Below are positions 1-7,331 of a DNA stretch of 22,657 bases, in pieces. The stretch's first letter is position 1, and the number at the start of each line of letters is the position of its first letter. The stretch covers positions 1 to 22,657 of IMG/VR virus record IMGVR_UViG_3300017706_001606; one strand, written 5' to 3'. The notes beneath the pieces are model-generated. The model had not been told where the DNA came from. It was given only the letters and a program-made list of their open reading frames with translations, and made no database searches. The position numbers were made by a program, and so were the translations under genes. Source of the DNA: a virus.

Positions 1-808
1 TACCTGATGATCCCGAAGTACCTGAAGAACCTGAGTCGCCTGATGTACCTGAAGATCCTGATGTACCTGATGATCCCGAAGTACCTGATGATCCTGAAGT
101 ACCGCTTGAACCTGATGTACCTGAAGATCCCGAAGTACCTGATGATCCCGAAGTACCGCTTGAACCTGATGTACCTGAAGAGCCACTAGTACCTGAGGAA
201 CCTTCACTACCTGGTTTTCCTGAAACCCCAGATGTACCTGAAGTACCTGAGGTACCTGAGGAGCCTGAGTTGCCTGATGTACCCGAGGAACCTGATGTAC
301 CTGAAGATCCTGATGTACCTGATGAGCCTGAAGTACCAGATGAGCCTGAGTCGCCTGAAGTACCTGAAGATCCTGAGGTACCTGAAGATCCTGATGTACC
401 TGAAGATCCTGAAGTACCTGATGAGCCTGATGTTCCTGAAGAACCTGAAGAGCCACTAGTACCTGATGAACCTGAAGTACCGGATGAGCCTGAAGTACCT
501 GATGAGCCTGAAGTGCCTGAAGAGCCTGAAGAGCCACTAGTACCTGATGAACCTGAAGTACCGGATGAGCCTGATGTACCTGAAGAGCCACTAGTACCTG
601 ATGAACCTGAAGTACCGGATGAGCCTGAAGTACCGGATGAGCCTGATGTACCTGAAGAGCCACTAGTACCTGATGAACCCGAGGTACCTGAAGAACCTGA
701 TGTACCCGATGATCCTGAAGTACCTGATGTACCCGAAGTACCCGAAATACCCGAAGTACCCGAAGTACCCGAAGTACCCGCAGTTCCTCCTGTTCCACTA
801 GTTCCTGT
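1..808 (-). repeat. Long 9-bp-periodic tandem repeat coding Gly-X-Y triplets
   Basis: The sense strand repeats GGT-ACT-TCA and GGT-TCA-TCA type codon triplets with a 9-base period, most often paired as an 18-base GTSGSS unit. Synonymous codons vary widely: Ser uses TCA, TCT, TCC, TCG and AGT, and Thr uses ACA, ACT and ACC. Larger duplicated blocks are visible. The plus-strand string ccactagtacctgatgaacc begins at 453, 534 and 588, and nearly unchanged at 660, with spacings of 81, 54 and 72 bases, all multiples of 9. The array runs off the left edge. Confidence 0.95.
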
Positions 809-1288
809 ATAAGAAACTATATAGGGATCTGAGGTAGAACCTTCACCTGTTACCGAAATATCTGTTCCTCCTTGAATATCCACATCTCCTCCTCCAGTGC
901 CATCATTGTAATCTAAACTAATACAAACTATTTCACCTCTAGTAAAGGGGATAGGGGAAGAAAATGCTGATGCTACAGGAGATCCTGTAGGGAAAAAGAA
1001 ATTTATATGATCTGTTCCCTCTGTAACTTCTGTATAAGGAAAAATAACATAAGAAGTTGGGAAATCCTTTGATGAAATTGTTAAGTTACCCTTGTTACTT
1101 CCTGTTAAATACGGTGTTATATTTTTATTAGAAAAATTAGTTTTACTAATGCTAACTTGGGTTGAAGATTGTACGTCATTGTTATAAAAACTTAGACGAC
1201 CACTAGCAGGAGTAATAGAGGGACTAGCCACTATATAAGGAATACAGAAATTCCCTGGGTCTTTATCTATTATAAATTTTTGTGACAT
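1..1288 (-). CDS. Collagen-like Gly-Thr-Ser/Gly-Ser-Ser repeat fibre protein, 3' end beyond window
   Basis: The frame starts at ATG 1288-1286 and stays open to the window edge, giving 429 residues with the C-terminus missing. Residues 1 to about 158 form a non-repetitive N-terminal domain starting MSQKFIIDKDPGNF and ending in a Gly/Asp-rich segment (GGGDVDIQGG, then ISVTGEGSTSDPYIVS). From about residue 160 to the edge the protein is an almost pure Gly-X-Y array of GTS and GSS triplets. It is interrupted once (about 203-238) by GVSGKPGSEG. Such arrays occur in phage tail-fibre and collagen-like virion proteins, so a stalk projecting from baseplate or capsid is likely. It follows the hub and the 201-residue protein in the same transcription unit, with a copy of the AT-rich upstream motif 20 bases before the start. 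Function in host binding is inferred. The N-terminal domain is not recognised. Confidence 0.85.
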   Translation of the reverse strand, partial: MSQKFIIDKDPGNFCIPYIVASPSITPASGRLSFYNNDVQSSTQVSISKTNFSNKNITPYLTGSNKGNLTISSKDFPTSYVIFPYTEVTEGTDHINFFFPTGSPVASAFSSPIPFTRGEIVCISLDYNDGTGGGDVDIQGGTDISVTGEGSTSDPYIVSYTGTSGTGGTAGTSGTSGTSGISGTSGTSGTSGSSGTSGSSGTSGSSGTSGSSGTSGSSGTSGSSGTSGSSGTSGSSGTSGSSGTSGSSGTSGSSGSSGTSGSSGTSGSSGTSGSSGTSGSSGSSGTSGSSGTSGSSGTSGSSGTSGSSGTSGDSGSSGTSGSSGTSGSSGTSGSSGTSGNSGSSGTSGTSGTSGVSGKPGSEGSSGTSGSSGTSGSSGTSGSSGTSGSSGTSGSSGTSGSSGTSGSSGTSGSSGTSGDSGSSGTSGSSG

Positions 1289-1307
1289 TAACTAGCTGTT
1301 CTTCGTT

Positions 1308-1316
1308 ATAAATATT
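1308..1316 (-). promoter_or_regulatory. AT-rich upstream motif, copy 1
   Basis: Plus-strand ATAAATATT (sense strand AATATTTAT), ending 20 bases before the ATG of the edge fibre gene and touching the stop of the previous gene. It may be a late promoter element or leader signal. The function is inferred from recurrence. Confidence 0.4.
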
Positions 1317-1921
1317 TAGGATTTATAATATTTTAAATATTCCTTTTGAAGATAATTGCCAAAGCCATAAAATTTTTTATTTTTTTCTTCTAATAAAGTT
1401 ATGTTTTGATTAATATTATACACTTTTTTTCTTTCTCCAGTTAAAGTCCATGGTATGCTAAAGGGTTCCCAATTAAGAAAATAAATAGTAGGATCTTGTT
1501 GAACAAGCTTATCATAACTATCTTTAGAAATTTCTAAGTAGGAAAATTCATTTCTTTTTTTACAAAAAAATCTTTGGAATTCACCTAATTTATAATTATC
1601 TTTCGTAGGTTGAGGAAATTCTAATTGAGGAGGATATACTGAAATAGAAGTATTAGGTTCTTTCAGTTCTGAGTAGATCAGGTTTTCATAGTTATTTACA
1701 ATTTCTACTCTTCTAATATTATTTTCTTCAGGAAGATTATAAAGTTCAATAGGAATTAATTCTAAATTGGGTCTATCATTTGGAGTTTTCCCTGTATATA
1801 CTTTTCCCGTATATAATTTATAGTAATAACCCACATAATCTGGGTTAGATCCTGGGATATAATATTCACCTCCTGCGGTATATAGGTTGGATTGGATTCT
1901 ATTTTTAGGGATATAAGCCAT
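1316..1921 (-). CDS. Conserved-type phage structural protein, function unknown (201 aa)
   Basis: Complete frame from ATG 1921 to TAA at 1316, lying four bases after the hub gene, so probably co-translated with it. The protein is Tyr-, Asn- and Lys-rich, with an N-terminal segment MAYIPKNRIQSNLYTAGGEY followed by YVGYYYKLYTGKVYTGK. This Tyr/Gly pattern resembles unannotated proteins I associate with the baseplate region of marine phage genomes, but I cannot name the family. No signal peptide, membrane segment or catalytic motif is visible. Position between hub and a fibre gene suggests a baseplate or fibre-attachment part; this is inference from context only. Confidence 0.8.
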   Translation of the reverse strand: MAYIPKNRIQSNLYTAGGEYYIPGSNPDYVGYYYKLYTGKVYTGKTPNDRPNLELIPIELYNLPEENNIRRVEIVNNYENLIYSELKEPNTSISVYPPQLEFPQPTKDNYKLGEFQRFFCKKRNEFSYLEISKDSYDKLVQQDPTIYFLNWEPFSIPWTLTGERKKVYNINQNITLLEEKNKKFYGFGNYLQKEYLKYYKS

Positions 1922-1925
1922 GGTT

Positions 1926-4856
1926 TTAAGCTATAGGATAGGTAGTTAATTGACCTTTATCTGCTAGTGCATATGCATTTTGAATTTTATCAAATCCTGA
2001 TCTATCTCTACCTATTCTTATATGGAAATGTTTAGAGGTAGCAGCTTTAGTAGGGCTTTCATATTCATTAATAAATGATACTGCTGGGTTTCTATTACCT
2101 GCAGCAAATCCTTGAAGTAGTAAATCTATATTATCTACTGTTTTAGAATCTGAGGGAGAAATAACAAAATCCATTCCCTTTCCTGTTTTATGAGATGAAT
2201 TATAGTTAAGTTTTTGGTGATACTTATCATTACCCCCAGTTACTCTAATTTTAATATTGGGATATTGAGATTTTATTTCAGTTAACACTGCAATAGTATA
2301 ATCAGCTAGTTCTTTACTAATGTCACCTCCATTTGAAATTTCTTCACCTTTTTCTTTATAGCCTAGTTTATTTAATACTAAACGAAGAGCATCAGCATTT
2401 GGTGTTGAACCCGATGATGATACTGGTGAGGTTGATGAAGAGTTAGAAGAAGAACCTCCTCGTTGGGCCTGATTAGCAACCGCAGTAGATCCTGCTGTGA
2501 CTCCTGTAGATTTAGAGCTAGATTGTTGAAATTTATTAGCATTAACTTTGGGAATGCATTGTCCTTCTATTTTAGTAACCCACCCACCATTATCTATAGT
2601 GTGGGTTACCCCTTTTACTATAAATTCAACTGCGTTTTGATAATTTTCAGGAAGAAAATCCTCAGTTATAGTATATTTTTGGAATATTTTAATCCCAGAA
2701 ATACCATCTGCTGTTAAACTTAAAGATATGGGGATTATTATAGGAGTTGAAGCTTTTTCTTCTTTTTCAGCTTTATTAAGTTCTATTTTAAAGAAATCTT
2801 TAATTGCTATTTCTAAGTCCCACAAATCTTCATCAAGGTCAAAATCATTATAATAATAAATAGCTTCAGCTACGGATTCTTGTAAGTCTATAAATTTTTC
2901 TTTTTGGTTTGCTGATTGGACTTTTTCCGCAGCATCCTTTTCTTCTGAGTTAGCTGTAGTTTTCTTTTCTTTAAAAATCCTATCTTCTAATCCAGCATTC
3001 CATTTTGAAAAAGGAGTAGAAGCTGATGAAAGTTGTGAGTCATTAGCTTGTGCACCAATCGCTATCTGGGTAGCAAAGTTAGGTGGAATTGTTGAGTTAA
3101 TAGAAACATCTTTTACAAAACTACTTTGTCCATTAGGAAACAAACCCACCCTAAATTTAGTTATTGGGGGAGGATTATTTAGTAATTTGTCGGAGTTACC
3201 TTTATTTACAATATGTAATACATTAGTATCTTTATCATGAAAAGGTTCTAATTGTAAGTAATTACTTAAACTTGAATTAATACCTTCGCATATTTTAGTT
3301 AAAAAATCTAAAAGTTTAATTTCATTTTCACCAGTTAAACTATCCTTTAAACATTGTCTAACAAATTCCATGTTTAACTGAGTGTGCATAAAGTTACAAG
3401 CAAATTCATTATTAGGATCAAAAAAATCCATTCCTAATAAATTATTCAAAGTTGTAAAATCTCGAGTTTTAGTGCGAGTTAGCCAAAATGCTTTGTAATC
3501 ACCTTTTGATTTTGAGGGAATTACACAAATTCTAGGATCAGCTGAAAATATGGGGGCGGGTAAATACGCTTGGTTATCACCAAAATCATAATCTATATGA
3601 GTTATAGGTTCTATAGGTTTATCACTTCCTGGGGTTTTATTGTATATAAGAAGAAAATTTTGTACTATTCTTAAAAGGGCACCAAATTTTATAAAATAAT
3701 AATCATAATCACTAGATACACCTTCTCCATTAATAAACACAACTTCATTTTCAGCATAAGGGGTTTTATTATTTACAGGGGTTTGTGCTGTGTCACTATC
3801 AAAAGGAGTAATGCCATTAAAAGCTGAAAGTTTTTGGATTTTATTATTAGTTAATGCTTCTTTGTATTTAACAGCCGTTGTAGAAAGACCATAAACACTT
3901 TTAGAACCAAATTCATCCATAAAAGCAGGACCTAATAATAGAGGCCAGTTTAATACCAAACGAAGATATTTTAACATCCTTCCTAGAGGAGTTTTATCAA
4001 TAGCAGATGATTTTTGTTCTTCATCATCGTCTCCGGCACTCGCCGAGTCTTCTTTTCCTTTAAAAGGGAGGGGTGTAGATATAGCTAGGGATTCAATTAC
4101 ATCTCCAGTAGAAGTAACAGATAATTCTATATCATATTGACCATCAGGACTAACTGACCAATCAAAATTAGTTACTCTTCCTACCAAAGCATCATAATTA
4201 CCATGTGAACTTTCTCTAGTAGATTTTATAGCATCCATAACCTTTGTTATACTATCAGCATTAAAAAAGGTATCAACTGAATTTGTGTAAATAGGATTAG
4301 AGACTAAACTCCCATCATTATCATAATAAAGTGAATGACCCCATTCCAAAAGTAAATGATACCCTAATCTTAAATAAAGAGCTTCAATAATTTTAAATTG
4401 TTGTTTACTAAAACATTTTAATTTAATTTTAGCTTGAGATAAAGATCCATTATTTTTAGGAGTAATTTCAAATGATTCTACTGAGGGGGGAGGGATTAAA
4501 CCAAATTCAGATGTAGAATTAAATCCATAGGCTTGGGTTGGGTCGGTTCCGTAGTTATTTATTATTCCTCCTCTTGGCGAATTACTATCTGTGCTTCTTT
4601 TATTACCTCCTTGTAATATATTATTTTTAGCTAAATTTGATCCTATTTCTGTATAGCTAATTCCTAATTCCGCTACTTTATCAATATCCAAATTACTAAG
4701 AATATCAACCGAGGATGCTAATCTTATCCAGGCTGTTTTAGATGTAAGATATGTAAGTAATTCATTGTCTCTATTAGTTTGACCTAATTTACTTTGGCGT
4801 ATGTTTACTTGGGCATTTACATATGGATCAAAACTTTCTCCTATTATTTTTCCCAT
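1926..4856 (-). CDS. Baseplate hub protein with fused C-terminal M15-type peptidase domain (976 aa)
   Basis: The first ~770 residues look like a large baseplate hub protein of marine myoviruses. Typical segments are FGLIPPPSVESFEITPK, LGYHLLLEWGHS and DGQYDIELSVTSTGDVIESL. Residues about 735-765 (AVEFIVKGVTHTIDNGGWVT) resemble the closing beta elements of gp27-like hubs. A Ser/Gly/Thr linker follows (about 779-819). The last ~155 residues carry a metallopeptidase signature: S887-x-H889-x-x-G892-x-G894-x-D896, then H943-F-H945. This matches the SxHxxGxAxD and HxH zinc ligands of M15/D-Ala-D-Ala-peptidase folds. The likely role is local cell-wall cleavage during tail penetration, analogous to T4 gp5 lysozyme on the hub. 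The hub assignment rests on context and sequence feel; the peptidase motif is seen directly. Cleavage specificity is unknown. Confidence 0.8.
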   Translation of the reverse strand: MGKIIGESFDPYVNAQVNIRQSKLGQTNRDNELLTYLTSKTAWIRLASSVDILSNLDIDKVAELGISYTEIGSNLAKNNILQGGNKRSTDSNSPRGGIINNYGTDPTQAYGFNSTSEFGLIPPPSVESFEITPKNNGSLSQAKIKLKCFSKQQFKIIEALYLRLGYHLLLEWGHSLYYDNDGSLVSNPIYTNSVDTFFNADSITKVMDAIKSTRESSHGNYDALVGRVTNFDWSVSPDGQYDIELSVTSTGDVIESLAISTPLPFKGKEDSASAGDDDEEQKSSAIDKTPLGRMLKYLRLVLNWPLLLGPAFMDEFGSKSVYGLSTTAVKYKEALTNNKIQKLSAFNGITPFDSDTAQTPVNNKTPYAENEVVFINGEGVSSDYDYYFIKFGALLRIVQNFLLIYNKTPGSDKPIEPITHIDYDFGDNQAYLPAPIFSADPRICVIPSKSKGDYKAFWLTRTKTRDFTTLNNLLGMDFFDPNNEFACNFMHTQLNMEFVRQCLKDSLTGENEIKLLDFLTKICEGINSSLSNYLQLEPFHDKDTNVLHIVNKGNSDKLLNNPPPITKFRVGLFPNGQSSFVKDVSINSTIPPNFATQIAIGAQANDSQLSSASTPFSKWNAGLEDRIFKEKKTTANSEEKDAAEKVQSANQKEKFIDLQESVAEAIYYYNDFDLDEDLWDLEIAIKDFFKIELNKAEKEEKASTPIIIPISLSLTADGISGIKIFQKYTITEDFLPENYQNAVEFIVKGVTHTIDNGGWVTKIEGQCIPKVNANKFQQSSSKSTGVTAGSTAVANQAQRGGSSSNSSSTSPVSSSGSTPNADALRLVLNKLGYKEKGEEISNGGDISKELADYTIAVLTEIKSQYPNIKIRVTGGNDKYHQKLNYNSSHKTGKGMDFVISPSDSKTVDNIDLLLQGFAAGNRNPAVSFINEYESPTKAATSKHFHIRIGRDRSGFDKIQNAYALADKGQLTTYPIA

Positions 4857-4859
4857 AAC

Positions 4860-5159
4860 TTATTTATTTAAAAGATTGTAAGCAGAAATAATATTTGCAA
4901 TATCAGTTGGTATTCTTATTTGTTGTCCTAAAACAGGAAACAGACTATTAGGTTTAAATCTTGGGTTTGCTGCAGGGATGATCCACCATAAAGTAGAATC
5001 TTTATAGTAATGGTATGCTAATGAATCATATCTATCCCCTTTTTGTGATATAACGTATATGTCACTGTTTCTAAAAGGAATTTCAGGGTATTTGGCACTA
5101 GCATAATATCTAGTTCCTGTAAAATCTTTAAGAATAGGTATGTTATTATAACGGTTCAT
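4860..5159 (-). CDS. LysM-domain baseplate wedge protein, gp53-like (99 aa)
   Basis: Almost the whole protein fits a LysM-type fold. RYDSLAYHYYKDSTLWWIIPAA (residues about 42-63) is the first helix and turn, and LFPVLGQQIRIPTD (about 73-86) is the closing strand. The same arrangement is found in T4 gp53 and P2 gpX-type tail proteins, which join wedges or hub in the baseplate. The short length, about 100 residues against roughly 200 for T4 gp53, means only the LysM core is kept. It lies 14 bases downstream of the 617-residue gene and three bases before the hub gene, consistent with one baseplate operon. Confidence 0.8.
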   Translation of the reverse strand: MNRYNNIPILKDFTGTRYYASAKYPEIPFRNSDIYVISQKGDRYDSLAYHYYKDSTLWWIIPAANPRFKPNSLFPVLGQQIRIPTDIANIISAYNLLNK

Positions 5160-5173
5160 ATAATACTAGAGCT

Positions 5174-7027
5174 TTAAACTGAGATAAAATTTGAGGTGTT
5201 ATCAATTAATTTATTATTATTGTCTGCAATTGGGGTAAAGTTAAAACCACTTACTTTAACTGCTTTTGCTAATTGTTGCCCATCTTTAATGTCAAAACCT
5301 GCGTCAAATATTGGGGATATGCTAAAACCATCTAAAATACATGGGACATTATTAAAATAATCTCCAAATGTTAATTTAACAAAACTTCCACGTAAATAAC
5401 CTTCACTACTATAATTAGGAGCTAATCTTTGTATAAGAGTATTTAATTTTTGATAAATAGGAATAATTTCCTCTGAGGAGTTAGCTACAATAGTAAAGTC
5501 TAAACCTACTTTTCTACTAAACCCTTTGTATTTGAACAAAGGATACCCTCTCCCTACATAATTGTATGAATCATACTCAGCTCCAATTTGATCATTAAAG
5601 TTTTCTATATAAGCTTGCCAATATAAGTAATTATTAGCTCCTGGAGTATCGGGGTCAATAAAGTTTAAATAAAATTTAAATAATTGATCGTTATCTGGTT
5701 TAGTGTTAGCTACAGAAGTATTTAAAGATTTAGTCTTAGCTTTATTAAATTTGTCTCCTTCAATGTCATCTCCCGCCTCATAACTTGTAGTTTTATAATC
5801 CGGGTTTGATGATCCTTTTTGTTTTATTGATGCATTTGTACCTTTAGTATACGCGGATTTAAGTGTTACTACACTATTGTCAGCCACAACACCATGAGTT
5901 ACATCAGATATAGTTCCCTTTGGTGAATTCTCGTTAAAGTAAGTTTTTGCTTGAGATTCTCTTGTTTTAGAATTGTTAAGAGCATCTGTTGTTGTGCTCT
6001 TATTATCTATAGAACTATCACTTCCGGCACCATAAGTTATATCAGATATAGAACCTGAGGGGGAGTTGTCGTTAAAATAAGTTTTAGCTGTAGAAACTTT
6101 TGTTTCAGATACATTTTTAGCAGATGTAATAAGAGTATCACTATCTTCTAAAGTACTTAAAGTTTTATTACCATCTTGGGGGCCAAAACGATTTAATTGA
6201 GTACCATCCACGGGATTAACACCTAAAATTTCAGCATCCGGGTCAGGGACTTCTAATCCACTAATTTCGGAATAAGTAAAATAATCATAAGAGGCACCTA
6301 ATGAATTGCCTAAATCTAAATTAGATTTTGAATTATTTACTTTACTAAAAGAAACTGATTTAAACCCCCCATCAGGATTACCATAGGGGTTAATTCCTGT
6401 GGTGTTTGAAGTTCGGCTAATTCGTGTTTTACCTATTCCTAATATAGATCCAGGACCCCCATCATAAGATAATAATTCAGTATCATTAGGGTTTAAATCA
6501 ATTTTATCTTCTTTAAGCTTAACTAGCCTATTTAAACCTTCCTGGTTAAAACTAAATGCAGCTTGTTCATATCTAATTAACCCCCCTCCAGGAAATAATC
6601 CCCCTTCAACAATACCCGCGGCTGGTGAAGAAGGGTCTAATCCCATTAAATTTAAATGAGTTCCAGTAAATCCAATTGCAGCTTGGGCTAAAGTGGAAGT
6701 AGGTAAATAAATCCCTTGATTAATATTACCCCCCTTATAAGCGGGGCCTGTAGTTGCTTCTGTTTTAACTGATCCTCTTGATAGTATATTTTGTGTAGCT
6801 ATAAAAGATAAGCCTCTAGTAGTAGTAAATAATTGAAATAATCTAGAGGTATCGTTTGCACTAGATACTATCGAGCCTTGCCTTAATAACACATCTAAAG
6901 AAGCTCCAGGAGTTTCCCCTTCGGGTATAGCTTTAGTAATAAAAGGTTCTTTACTACTTCCTAAACCACGTCTATCAAGTCCATACTTTAAAGACTTGAG
7001 GTCTGTTTTAAGGTCTATTAAGGGCAT
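5174..7027 (-). CDS. Probable baseplate/tail-tube-junction protein (617 aa)
   Basis: The N-terminus (MPLIDLKTDLKSLKYGLDRR) and C-terminal ~170 residues look conserved, while the middle (about 230-440) is low-complexity and Ser/Asn/Thr/Lys-rich. The C-terminal part has YVGRGYPLFKYKGFSRKVGL, IYQKLNTLIQRLAPNY and FVKLTFGDYFNNVPCILDGF. This pattern recalls baseplate tube-cap or tail-tube-initiator proteins (gp48/gp54 class) and related hub proteins. The middle contains a near-duplicate: residues 311-340 and 357-386 both carry AKTYFN(D/E)NSP-x-G(S/T)ISD(I/V)T. Placed between the tape measure and LysM genes, it probably caps or nucleates the tube at the baseplate. That role is inferred. Confidence 0.7.
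   Translation of the reverse strand: MPLIDLKTDLKSLKYGLDRRGLGSSKEPFITKAIPEGETPGASLDVLLRQGSIVSSANDTSRLFQLFTTTRGLSFIATQNILSRGSVKTEATTGPAYKGGNINQGIYLPTSTLAQAAIGFTGTHLNLMGLDPSSPAAGIVEGGLFPGGGLIRYEQAAFSFNQEGLNRLVKLKEDKIDLNPNDTELLSYDGGPGSILGIGKTRISRTSNTTGINPYGNPDGGFKSVSFSKVNNSKSNLDLGNSLGASYDYFTYSEISGLEVPDPDAEILGVNPVDGTQLNRFGPQDGNKTLSTLEDSDTLITSAKNVSETKVSTAKTYFNDNSPSGSISDITYGAGSDSSIDNKSTTTDALNNSKTRESQAKTYFNENSPKGTISDVTHGVVADNSVVTLKSAYTKGTNASIKQKGSSNPDYKTTSYEAGDDIEGDKFNKAKTKSLNTSVANTKPDNDQLFKFYLNFIDPDTPGANNYLYWQAYIENFNDQIGAEYDSYNYVGRGYPLFKYKGFSRKVGLDFTIVANSSEEIIPIYQKLNTLIQRLAPNYSSEGYLRGSFVKLTFGDYFNNVPCILDGFSISPIFDAGFDIKDGQQLAKAVKVSGFNFTPIADNNNKLIDNTSNFISV
5870..6097 (-). repeat. Internal duplication inside the 617-residue baseplate gene
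   Basis: Bases 6008-6097 and 5870-5959 encode two 30-residue copies at a 46-residue offset. Both contain AKTYFN, then NSP, G, ISD and a Gly. The flanking sequence is poorly ordered, suggesting a repeated linker or surface motif. Synonymous differences indicate the duplication is not recent. Confidence 0.75.
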
Positions 7028-7030
7028 CTA

Positions 7031-7306
7031 TTAAAATGAAGATCCCTCAGGTAAATTATCTTTGTATGTTCCTTTTTTAAAGGTACTATTTAATGTCCCA
7101 TACTGAGGATCATTTAAAGATCCATTAGGTTTACCTCCATTTAAATCTAATGTAGAAGGATTAGGTTTATTTTTTAATTTAGGAGACCCACTTAAAGAGT
7201 ATCGATCATGTAATTTAGATGAATCTGTAGCACCTACAGGAGCTGAGGGTGATTTTGGACCAGATAATGTAGAAGTGTTTTGGTTAAATTTGTCTAGTAA
7301 TGCCAT
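7031..7306 (-). CDS. Small low-complexity protein of the baseplate operon, unknown (91 aa)
   Basis: Complete frame starting MALLDKFNQNTSTLSGPKSP, three bases before the 617-residue gene. It is rich in Pro, Ser, Gly, Asn and Lys, predicted disordered, with no hydrophobic core or membrane segment. The start MALLDK echoes the MSLLDK start of the 57-residue protein at 17861-18034. Tight linkage to its neighbour and the upstream motif at 7318-7326 support expression. It could be a small baseplate or assembly accessory; I do not recognise a family. Confidence 0.7.
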   Translation of the reverse strand: MALLDKFNQNTSTLSGPKSPSAPVGATDSSKLHDRYSLSGSPKLKNKPNPSTLDLNGGKPNGSLNDPQYGTLNSTFKKGTYKDNLPEGSSF

Positions 7307-7317
7307 GGTTTTTATTT

Positions 7318-7326
7318 ATAAATATT
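7318..7326 (-). promoter_or_regulatory. AT-rich upstream motif, copy 2
   Basis: Exact ATAAATATT on the plus strand, 12 bases before the 91-residue gene's ATG, in the 25-base gap after the tape measure gene. Confidence 0.4.
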
Positions 7327-7331
7327 AAAAA

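Noticed and set aside
1-808. Possible CRISPR array
   Set aside because: The period is 9 bases with no unique spacers, and the array is in frame with a coding sequence.
270-812. Plus-strand 180-codon frame encoding PEVPEEP-type repeats
   Set aside because: It is the antisense shadow of the GTS/GSS array. Antisense of Gly-Thr-Ser codons gives Pro-Glu-Val repeats automatically, and a non-repetitive start domain on the minus strand continues into the array.
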